Shown here: positions 36,298 through 46,531 of the stretch, in pieces
Layout: the number at the start of each line of letters is the position of its first letter
Numbering within the stretch: position 1 is the stretch's first letter
Assembly: GCA_033439265.1 (NCBI GenBank)
Contig: JAVTVX010000009.1
Location: forward strand, 2,717,609 to 2,781,608
Origin: Dillenia suffruticosa
Lineage: Eukaryota > Streptophyta > Magnoliopsida > Dilleniales > Dilleniaceae
Direction of reading: 5' to 3'
DNA length: 64,000 nucleotides
The notes under the pieces: model-generated
What the model was told of the DNA's origin: nothing
Seen by the model: only the letters and a program-made list of their open reading frames with translations
The model's database searches: none
Translations under genes and position numbers: made by a program

Positions 36298-36525
36298 CCC
36301 CTCCCCCACCAAATATCTTTGCCTAAGTTGGTCCGATATGCTAAATTTTGTGCCTAACTAATCGTTGATCTTGAATGCATTTGGAAGGTGGTAAGTAGGG
36401 ATTTAACCCAACAACTACTACTTATATGGTTTGTTTGCTAAACTCAGAGTTATTCGCTAAGTTGATTTTAACTTACAAATTTTAAGTATTAAAGAAAAAT
36501 GAAAGTATGATTACCCAAATTGACA

Positions 36526-39190
36526 AAAAATATATATATATATTGATCAACTATTAATTTGCAATGACATTCGTAAAAAATTAGAATTAAGTTAACAAAT
36601 TCTCCCTCAATTTTTGTCTTTAGTTTCGAATGTTATTCATGACTAGTCATTTGATGAACTCCTCCTTAGCCATGCTTAGGACCATAGTGATTAGATATAT
36701 GTTATAATTTTTTTTTAGAATTATGATTAATAATTTTATTTTTTTTCAGTGATGCAATGCATTATAACTAAGTTAGTTTATTGCATAACTATATGTAACT
36801 AATAATTTCATAGTATATTAATTTTAGGAATTTGTAAGTATTAATAACTACAAAGACGATAACTATTGGATGGTAATTAATATATATTTTTTCTTGATTT
36901 AATAGGAATTTAAAAATTTTGTAATAAGGAATAGCATATCTCAATACAATTACTAAATAAATAAGAATTATTATTATTAGTATGGAACTTGGTTTCGCGA
37001 AAAAAACTGTTGGATGCCCGATCACCATAGGAGCACTTCTGGGTCACTTTCCTAGAATGGACGGGGTGGTAGATGCAGGCAACACCTGCCAACATAGCCA
37101 TGCAAATAATAGTAAGTGCACGAGGGAAAAATACTAAAACATTTGAAGTGGTCATAGTCAATTAGGGATAGCCCGGCTGGGTCACACGTTTCTTTTGAGC
37201 TCCTACTGTGTGTGTGCGAGAGAGAGAGAGAAAGAGAAGTGACAAGGAGATTGGAAGGATCAATTTGATAATTATCTTTTAATTTTCATTTCACATGGTT
37301 TAACAAACCCTGATGAAAAATATTGATTTTTCTAGAATGTATTATTTATTATAATTAAAATATTTATAATTTTGTTTTATAATTAATGTGGCACGTCATA
37401 ATTCAGAACCGGGTAAATTCAACTAATCATTTTACACGATATCGACACCGAAAAAAAATAAAGTAAAAATATCTAAATAACTCAAAAATCCCATTTGTTA
37501 TTGTAGTTATTTAATGTAATTTAGTATATGAAAAATTGAAATTTTAAAAGCCTTAGCTTGCTGATTTTCTTGTGCTCAATTACAAAAGAGAAAACAAAAG
37601 GGTTTCTTGTTAGTCAGCGAAGAATATTTTTCTGTTGACAATCAAACTAGAGCAAATGTACTAACAAAGGACTTTCTATGGATCATGTTTTAGTCTACTG
37701 GAGAATGTTCATTCATGTTTGACTTTGTCATCTCACACTAATAAAACATAGTCATAGTTTATACTTATTAATTTGAATGATTGAACTCACACGGGCCAAC
37801 CACGACTCTATTTCCCACCACAAATGAAAATCTCTTGTCAAATTTCCAAAACATGTTTTGGGCTCTTATGTTTCCTTGGAATCATGAAGCAAATTTCCTA
37901 AGTGAAACTTATTTGAAAAATATCAAAGAATACTAAGTAATTACAGATATTTCAAACATACTCTGATACCATGGTAGAGAAAAATAATTGGATATGGATA
38001 TGATACGTACCATATTAAAAAATTTTGTAAATAACTTTGATATCATATTAAAAATGAAAAACAATATAAGAATATGAGTCATAATGATCTATCGTTTCAA
38101 ATAAAGTATTACACTATGCTGACTTTATATTAGAATTTATTGTTATAAATATAGAAATATAAAAATTAAAAAAAAAGTCACATATTTTAAAAATCAAATA
38201 AATTATTAATTTATTTTAATATTTAATTTGTTAATAATTGATTTGATTTTATTACGTGATATTTTTTAATATTTACTCAAACTTAATTGGGTTATTGGCT
38301 TAATATTTATTACACTATAATTTATTACACTATACTTAATATTTTTTAAATAATTTATTACACTATACTTAATATTTTTTAATAAAAATCACCTGATTTT
38401 GAAAATGATGATATGAAAATGATGATATACAATGAATGGGCTATTGGCTTCGCCAATGCTACCAAAACTCTTAAATGTAGAGATAGAGAAATTCTAATAA
38501 GAGTAATAACAAAAATAGAAATTTGGCTATCACGGGTAGGATCATTGTGACATAGAGTCATAAAAAATGATTTGAACATAGTAACTATTATAGGGATTCA
38601 GTGACTGTTGTAAAGGTTTTAGAGGTACATGTAAGTGCATGGTAGAGTCTTTAGAGGTTTGATTCTTAGTTTTGGGATTATTTCAAAAAATCGAATCATT
38701 TGATATATACCAAATGATTAGTAGATGACTTAACAAGTGACACTGAATCTAGATGAAAAAGTCAAATGATCTATTGTTTTAATAAATAGAGTTCTGATAC
38801 CATATTAAAAATATTTGAATAAGATTCTAATAACATATCAGAGAAATATGCTTGAATATGATTTGTAATACCAAAATTTGAATATGAGTATGATAATATA
38901 AATCCTAATAATTTATTATTTTAAATAAAAATGTTATAATGGATTGAATTTATCTATAAAACTCATTGCTACAATATAAAAAATATAAAAATAAAAAGAA
39001 GTTAAATATTTAAAAAATTAAATCAATATTTATTTTAATATAAAATATTATTTTAATAGATTTTAATATATAATACTTTTAAATAAAAATAAAATTAATA
39101 ATATAAATTAAAAATGCATGTATTTGTGTCCTAAATTAATAATGATTGATTTGATCGCATTCATTTCGAGAATATAAAGAGTCCAATTTC
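36526..39190. other. Intergenic, AT-rich
   Basis: No gene is supported here beyond the doubtful small frame at 36910-37161. Between 37960 and 38900 short words such as 'tctgataccat' and 'gataccatattaaaaat' recur. They recall the primer-site end of antisense copia elements, but no protein remnant is present. Confidence 0.5.
36910..37161 (-). CDS. Hypothetical small membrane peptide
   Basis: An 83-codon frame on the minus strand starts MTMTTSNVLVFFPRALTI, then ICMAMLAGVACIY, which forms one hydrophobic segment (residues about 8-30), followed by a basic, Ser-rich tail. A CT/CA-rich tract upstream on that strand (37205-37235) resembles a plant leader. I do not recognise the protein, there is no paralogue in the window, and the frame may be chance. 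Confidence 0.15.
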   Translation of the reverse strand: MTMTTSNVLVFFPRALTIICMAMLAGVACIYHPVHSRKVTQKCSYGDRASNSFFRETKFHTNNNNSYLFSNCIEICYSLLQNF

Positions 39191-40515
39191 ATTTTGTCTT
39201 CTGTTGCCAAACTTCAATATTCAAACAGGAGACATGGCCCACTCTTTTGGGTACTCCTTTTGAATGTTGCTGTTTGAAAATTGGTCGGCCTGTGAGTCGG
39301 TCTAACTTCCACTCTTCCAAGGTTTAGTTCCCACGTCGTTCTTGTGTTTCCTTGTTTAGTAGGATTTCGTGAAATACGAAAAAACCCTAAAACCTCCGGA
39401 TGAAACTGACCAGTGGTCATAACAACTTGAACGGTGCAAATTATCCATTCCCTTCCATAAATGTCTGAAATTTTATTACGTGGGTTTAAATTTATTCTCA
39501 ATTTTAGTAATCATATTTTAAGTGATACTTTTTTATATAAATTTAATATATTATATAATATTTCATTATTTTCTATTTTTAACATGATACCAAAAATATA
39601 TTTGAATTTTTTTAACATGGTATCACAGTTTTATTTAAATTTCTTTAATATGGTATGATAGTTTCAAAGGATAGAAATCGATATAAAGTAATATAATATT
39701 TTCGTATTTGATCGATTGATTTTTAATAATTAATTTATTAATTTTAATTAAATTGGATCGAGCTGATAGTCAGACCTATTAAGTAACCAGTTCTCTTACG
39801 TCTGTTTTATTTTTCCTTTCTTTTTTCTGATTCCGTAGTCTGAACAAGGCATTGGTATAAAGTACAATGGTATCAGTCACATGGCAAATCATTCTTTTCT
39901 TTAAAGGGCACAGAGTTTTGACTTTCTTTTCTTTGATTTTAGTTTTTGTCACATGGCATTTCCGAATTACTAACAGAACATGAGGAATAATGGCCCATAA
40001 TTTTAACGGGCTTATTCGATTCTAGACATGTTGTTTGAGGAAAATTGAGAAAACAAGTTTTGTCTTATGCCAATGTAAATTCAAAACTTTTGTTGTCGAG
40101 CTTCAATATTCAAACCAGGAGACAAAGCCCTTTTCAATGTTACTATTTAGAAATCGGTCAGTCTGTGGGTCATTCTAACTACCATTCTTCTAAGGTTTGG
40201 CTCCCATGGTTCCCACCTCGTACTTGTTTGGTTCCCGCCTCGTACTTGTGTTTCCTCATTGGTCGGTTGGAATGGTGTTGAAACCTCTTAATCATGTTCA
40301 GATTTAACTCGACATAAAAAAAGAAAAAATCACGTTTGAAGATCCCCTCCGAAAGTGAGTCTGACAGCGGATCGGTTTAGATTAGTGGAGACGTAATCTC
40401 AGATACTAGGTGATGGCCAAATCAGAGATAAAAAAAAAATAAAGTAGGATTTTGTGGAATACTAAAAACCCTAAGACATCCATATGAAACAGACCAATGG
40501 TGATCACACAATATT
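39190..40515 (+). repeat. Diverged direct repeat, about 250 bp
   Basis: 39205-39445 and 40085-40515 share 'cttcaatattcaaac.aggagaca', 'cttgtgtttcct', 'gtaggattt.gtg.aatac' and 'aaaccctaa.ac.tcc.gatgaaac'. The second copy is longer because a SINE sits inside it (40261-40440) and a short 'gttccc.cctcgtacttgt' segment is duplicated. The interval between copies holds another SINE-like stretch at about 39695-39815. No gene is seen. Confidence 0.65.
40261..40440 (+). mobile_element. SINE copy inside a direct repeat
   Basis: The body ('ttcagatttaactcgacat', 'aaaatcacgtttgaagatcc', 'cggatcggtttagattag', 'gatactaggtgatgg') matches 42815-43002 closely in order and wording and ends in an A-rich tail. 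The sister repeat at 39345-39365 lacks it. The target duplication is unclear. 40520-41600 has no gene seen. Confidence 0.65.
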
Positions 40516-41600
40516 AGTGAACTATAGCCACTGGTACGGGCTCTTTGAGACAACAAGTATTTTTTTTCTGCTGAAATTTAACATTATATTTGTATTTTGT
40601 TTTGAATGTTTTAGGGTTCCTTATTCCTAATTGTTAATAGCATTGTGTTGTTGGAGTTTATCCCCTAGGTCATCAATTGATTATTCATAATCATAAGGGT
40701 CCTAGTATTCAAACTATTATACATTTCTTGATCAAGTAAATTTATTTTAAATACGAGACACTAATTTATCGATCTAATCGACTATAGACATCACACGACG
40801 AGTTTATGCAATTAATTTTTATTACATCGTATAAGCCCCATCATTTTTTTTCAAAGGCCTCACAGTTGTCTCATGGATTTACCTACATCGAAGCTATTAA
40901 AATTGTTTCGTTAAATGATGGATATGTATTCGAGAAAATTTTTGAGTGGAAGAAATTATAAAAATAACATTCAACGTTTCGATCATAATTTTATTTATCG
41001 TACATATATAATAAAATTATTTTATTCAATAAGAGAATTAAACATGTCTTAGAATGATAAGCACATCAATACCTAGTTGGTCGGACGTAAAATGAATTTT
41101 ATCTTTTGAAAATTTGATTCGATTCAAATCAATTTAATCAAATTTAACATGATTAGTTAAGCACAAAATGAAGATGAAAGAGATATATTCTAAGCACTAT
41201 TTTCCTATTTTCCTAATTTTTGGTTTTTAACTTCATTTCTATTTTAGGAGATTTGTTGAATGTGTACCTACTTATTTAGACCCATAAAATAGTAATAACC
41301 TAAATTCACATTTCTTTAATTTTTTTTAAATATTTATTTTTATAATATTTAGTGAACCGGTTGATGACTTGCAATAATTTATAAATAATTTTAAATAAAA
41401 GTATAAGAATTTATAAAACTATATATGTCGGACAAATCTCTCCTCTAGATTCTGGTATCATTCTTGTGGGTATCGATATTCATGTATACATATATTAAAA
41501 TTTTTATTATCACATGGTAATTACTTTCTTTCAATTGGGTTATTTTAATATTTGAGTCTGTCACGGTCTCTATCAATATACCTACTGAGATGCTAAGAAA

Positions 41601-41649
41601 TTTCCTCTCCCCTTTATAAACAACGAAGGGGAAAGCTCAAAACCTCAAC

Positions 41650-41683
<34 letters not shown>

Positions 41684-41760
41684 CCACACACCTACACAGC
41701 TTGTTTAACTTTTTCCTCTCCCCTTTATAAACAACGAAGGGGAAAGCTCAAAACCTCAAC

Positions 41761-41808
<48 letters not shown>

Positions 41809-41956
41809 CCACACACCTACGCAGGTTGTTTAACTTTGATTTTGTGATAAGATGATCCTTACAGAGAGAAAGCTTGAAGACGAAATCGTACTGAAGGTCA
41901 TTGCTTCAAACTTGCTTCTCTCATTCCTTCTCGCCCCTTCAAAACCACTCGAGTAA

Positions 41957-41989
<33 letters not shown>

Positions 41990-41990
41990 G
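41601..41990 (+). pseudogene. bHLH exon-1 remnant with duplicated core promoter
   Basis: 41876-41967 aligns with bHLH exon 1 and its donor region: 'gaagacgaaatcgta' is the sequence just before the start codon of the array genes, followed at once by 'ctgaaggtcattgcttcaaa' and 'cttgcttctctcattccttctc', the helix-1 coding part. The 72 bp that carry the ATG and the basic region are missing, exactly between two 'ATGA' words. Upstream, a 111-bp segment with a TATAAA box and a CT tract is present twice (41601-41711 and from 41712). No exon 2 or 3 follows. It is dead as a bHLH gene. 42000-42796 shows no gene. Confidence 0.75.
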
Positions 41991-42814
41991 CTCTGCTCTC
42001 TCTCTCACTATCAAAGTTATGTGTTAGAATTTTCCACTCCAATTCGATGATTCTGAATTCAAATTTTAATGTAATATAAGACTAGTTGGAATTAACCTAA
42101 GTTTTTTAAATTATTTAATATGACGGTTCACGTGATCCTTTTTTATTATTGAGTGAAATTAGAATATTTTATAATTTGGTCAGAGAGTAGTTTGTTTATT
42201 TTATTGTGAATTACTATATATATATAAATAGAATTAAATAAAAAAAAATTGGATTTTCACTTAATTAAGGTAAAATGATGTTCCCCCAAGGGTGAAGAGA
42301 AACTACAATAAAAAAATGTCCAAAAAGGACTTAAAATATGCAAATTTTGGATTAATAATATTATCATATTAAAAAAGTTAATGGCTCATGTAAAAAAATT
42401 CAATTAGACTTAATTTTATTTTATATTTTAAAATGGTCCGATCAAATATTATTATTTTAATTAGTAAGTTTTTTGGTCTAAATGACGTATTAGCAGCAAC
42501 ATTACCGGGCAGAGGCTCTGAAATTAATAGAAAGTTGACATATTTGAATATTTGAATGAAAATGTTGAATTTTTTAATCAAATTTCAAATTTGAAATTTG
42601 GAAATAAAAAACATTACATTGAAAAAATAGTCATCTAAATAGAATCTTCACAAATACTCAAATTAAATTAGTCGAAATATGATTCTACATACTAATAATC
42701 TAATTAAAAAAAAGGGGCAGAGGCTCTAATAAACTTTTTTATAGAAATGACAGAATAATAATAATAATAATAATAAAGCCATTTTCTTAAGACCTCGAAG
42801 CAAAGGGTAACGCA

Positions 42815-43002
42815 CCAACATTTGGTTGGCTCGGTGAGAAGAGCACTGAGACCCTTTAATCATACCCGGATTTGACTCAGTATGGAAACAGAAAAAATCA
42901 CGTTGGGAGATCATCCTCGAAAGCAAGCCTAACAACGAATTGATTTAAATTAATCAGAATAAAATTTTAAATATTGGGCGATGAACAAATCAGGGATCAA
43001 AA
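42815..43002 (+). mobile_element. SINE with exact 18-bp target duplication
   Basis: The direct repeat 'gaagcaaagggtaacgca' occurs exactly at 42797-42814 and 43003-43020. The 188-bp body includes 'acccggatttgactcagta' (B-box-like), 'aaaaaatcacgttgggagat' and 'gaattgatttaaattaatca'. It is the clearest and probably one of the younger insertions of this superfamily in the window. Confidence 0.85.
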
Positions 43003-43534
43003 GAAGCAAAGGGTAACGCATTCCTCACCGGAAAAAAAAAAACGGCAAACTCATTTTACGTGTAAGTGTCAAATTTGTCAGCTCTATAAAGGAGCCCAAT
43101 CTGTACCAAAAAAATAAAGAAGGCCCAATGGGCCGGCCCAATATCCGAAGGACTTTAGTTGTGCTCTCGTGGGCAGTTTGGTTTGTTTCATATATATATA
43201 TATCCTTAGGGAGAACCATACTTGCAATTGAATTCAAACTCTGGATTTACGGTGTTATACTAACCGATATCTAAAATTATATAACGATTAATTCGATTTA
43301 GAACTTACAGTGATCCATTAGATGAAGATTTTAAGTTCATTCAATCAAATCCTTAACATCTTTCATCAGTGATGAAATCATCTTTTAGAATGTACGAGTA
43401 TGTATAATTCGAAAGATATACACAAAGTTAATTGATTTTAATTTATTCTATAATTGAATGAAAATAGTTATTTCTTATGTTATACCCGGAAGAAAGGAAG
43501 GAAGAAATAAATAAATAAATAAATAATAATATCA

Positions 43535-43760
43535 TATTTTTTTAATCGATCGATCGATATCTAATAATTAATTTTTATTAATTTTGATTATTTTGATTTG
43601 AATTAACTATCAAATTCATGATGAATTTTTCTTATATCTACTTTTTAAATTTTAAAATTCAAATTCAATATTTTTTTTTTAATTTTTAAAATTCAAATTC
43701 AATATTTTTTTTTTACTTTTAAAATTCAAATTCAATAATGTTCGGGGTCCTTGTCAGTTG
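43535..43760 (-). mobile_element. SINE-superfamily copy, minus strand
   Basis: It has the 'cgatatctaataattaattt', 'attttgatttgaattaacta' and 'aaaattcaaattcaata' words of the minus-strand copies. The last module is repeated about three times (43652, 43684 and 43718). A related stretch lies at 43235-43360. Borders are approximate. Confidence 0.5.
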
Positions 43761-44604
43761 TCACTCAACCGAAGGTAGAAAAAGATATATCTTTTGAAAG
43801 GGTTACATATGATTGACTTTAAGCTTTCCTTGAAATGCAGGACAAACCGATATGATTGGCCTAGTTGAAGACTCAAGAAAAAAAAAAAAAGGGCTCCTGG
43901 AAAGAAGAAAGAGTCCTACTTAGACTCGTGGTGGGACTTTCAGCCTTCCTATCCACCCGAAATGGAGTAATGAAGTTCTCATGTTTTTGATAATTGATAT
44001 CAAATATTCAACCCATGCCAAATGGAGGACCCCACATGTCCATCACCCTAATCAAAATTTTGGGTCATGGTGCCATTGCCATGTATATTGAGTCCCGATG
44101 ATTGGATTATTATCCAGATTAACTTTTTGATACAAAAAATTATCGATATAATAATACATATTTTAAATATCTTTTATAAAGAAATTTATCTTTTATTTGT
44201 GAAATCTTATATCTTTTATAAAAAAAAATAATTAAAATAGGATAAATAGAGATAATTTTTTAAAAGTTGAAGTTTTTAAAAATTACCCGGATAGAGTTTT
44301 CAATATAAAAAAGTTCTAATATAATGATTTTAAATTTTTTATCGTAAATTTTGACTTTATTTATAAAATTTTATATTTTAACTAAAAAAATATTATAAAT
44401 TAAATAAATTAAAACAAATCGAAATACACTATTTTTTTTACGTAATGAGACTTAAACTCGAGTCTATTATATGAAAGGAAAGAAACTATGTCACTTGAGG
44501 TAAAATTTATCAGTCAAAATACACTACTATTTCTCAAATTGTACCTAGAGAAACCCATGCAACCTTTATCTTTTATTATGACCAATTACAATATATATAC
44601 ATAT

Positions 44605-44662
<58 letters not shown>

Positions 44663-46277
44663 CATATCATATCATATCATATCATTCACAGAGATAAATA
44701 TAAAATAAATATAAATATATTTTTTTGTCTTGTGTGAATGATATGATGTGTGCGCGCGCGTACTCATAACTGTGTGAATATAAATATAAATGATATGATG
44801 TGTAAATAAATATAAATATAAATATAAGGAGAATCTCTCTCTCTCTCTCTCTCTCTCTCTCCCAAATGTGTCGATGTAAGCTTTAAGAAAAAGCCTTACA
44901 TTGGTGTCTCCAATTGATGTGCTGAATGAGACATCTTCTCCACAAGTCACCACATGGTTTCCAATCGTGTGATGTAAGGTCGGTGACTTGATAGACAGTC
45001 ATAGCACAACGTGTAGATTTTAGTCCATGAGCAATCTTGAATAATTAGATTATGGTGACCTTAAAGATGGTCCATCTGGAGTTATTACTTGACGTGCGAA
45101 TTCAAGATATGAAGCAACCTCAAATGGGTTTACTGATTATGCCATTTTTCATTTTTTATGTGTTATAACAATACTACAATATATTTAAAAAGAATAGAAA
45201 ATGAAGTTTGCTTCCTTTACTCCTTTTTTTTGAAATGTTGTATGCACCCCGTATTCCAGGTTTCATATTATCCGAAAATATCAAGACCGCATCAAGTGTT
45301 TTTGATCCACAGAGAAGAAAATAGTTATATTGATATTTCTATAAAATTAGAATCGTCTATTTTTGTTTTTAAGAAAACAGTTTAATAATATAAATCATTT
45401 TGTAATCTTAAATTTAAGTTCTTATATGATAAAAAAAAGAAAAAAAAAAAGAAAAAGAGATTCATCTGTCTTCCATGAGTTCCACTCTCCTCCGTATCCT
45501 CCTTATGAGGTGTATTGTTTTTCAAAATATGATATCATGATTTTTTTAGAAACTAAGACTCCCCATCCTATTTGTCACGAAAGACGGAAGAGCAGGGGCA
45601 CGTGCCATAGGGGACTCGAGTGGTGGAAAGATAAGTATTTGGAATTTGTTTTATAAAATTTTACTAAAATTGATTAAGAAATTTAAAATTATTATATCTA
45701 TTAAAAAGAGATTAAGAAGTCTTGATTAAATTCCACATTTCCTTTGCTTTGCTCATCATCATACTAATTATGTTAATCTATAGAATTATTTATTGAACTA
45801 ATTAATACATTAAATCAGCATCCCCTTCCCAAATAATTTGATAAAATATTCTTCTAAAATTTGGATTGGACGATTGACTTTCACACCCAAATGGGTAGAC
45901 ATGAGCATGCATGGACTCATCATCTAGTCTGGCTGGTTCTCATTGGTTCGACTCTGGTGATAAGTTTCTTTTAATAGGCGAGCTTAACCGTGAAGAGTTA
46001 GAGCCCAATTAAACTAAGAGAGAGGGAGAGAGGGACAGAACCATCATACTCATCCATCAATCCAATGTTGGACTTGGAGGGGTGATTTGAAGCAACTTTC
46101 TATCTTCTATAGGTTTCTGTCCGTGAAGCAAACAAAGCCAAGGAAAAGGGAACTTCCCCATCCGACTTCTCCCCGAAAAAGCGTCAAAAACAAACCAACC
46201 CAATAAAAGTTCAGCTCCCCGTCCCTTTGACCCTGAACCTGTTCAAACTCTAAATCCCCCGGTAACAAAATCCTACT

Positions 46278-46308
<31 letters not shown>

Positions 46309-46390
46309 GACTTGATATATTTTGAACAAACCGGTGAAATCAAAAAATAAGGTGGGTCAGAAACGCACGTTGTTGTAAGAGGCAATTCCA
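43761..46390. other. Intergenic with microsatellites
   Basis: No gene is supported. 44590-44700 holds consecutive (AC)n, (AT)n and (ATATC)n-like runs; 44835-44861 is (CT)n; 45429-45461 is purine-rich; 46278-46301 is (CT)n. The frames at 45158-45656 and 46107-46391 show no protein-like pattern. Confidence 0.6.
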
Positions 46391-46394
46391 TGTG

Positions 46395-46404
46395 CCCACG
46401 TGGG
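46395..46404. promoter_or_regulatory. G-box palindrome upstream of the kinase gene
   Basis: CCCACGTGGG, a 10-bp perfect palindrome around a CACGTG core, lies 128 nt before the kinase start codon. G-boxes bind bHLH (including PIF) and bZIP factors. Confidence 0.6.
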
Positions 46405-46531
46405 TGTTAGAGTGACTAACGCTGTGTACTTATCGCTTTGAAGTAACTATTGTGACAGACCCGACGACCCCTTTATAGTTTTTCTCGTCTGGGTATTCAA
46501 AAATTTGTAGAACGAGAGAGAAGACAGAGAA

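Larger units (their letters stand above)
31125..36525 (+). repeat. Duplicated unit 3 (bHLH array)
   Basis: It aligns with unit 2 throughout, apart from two SINE insertions (31742-31946 and 32523-32707) that only unit 3 has. The non-coding upstream stretch 31960-33450 includes a G-run at 33092-33104. The downstream tail (36025-36525) has CT tracts at about 36132-36159 and 36256-36298 and no gene. Homology with unit 2 ends near 36523. Confidence 0.85.

Noticed and set aside
44590-44700. Dense short repeats that might suggest a CRISPR-like or satellite array
   Set aside because: They are simple (AC)n, (AT)n and pentamer microsatellites with no spacers.
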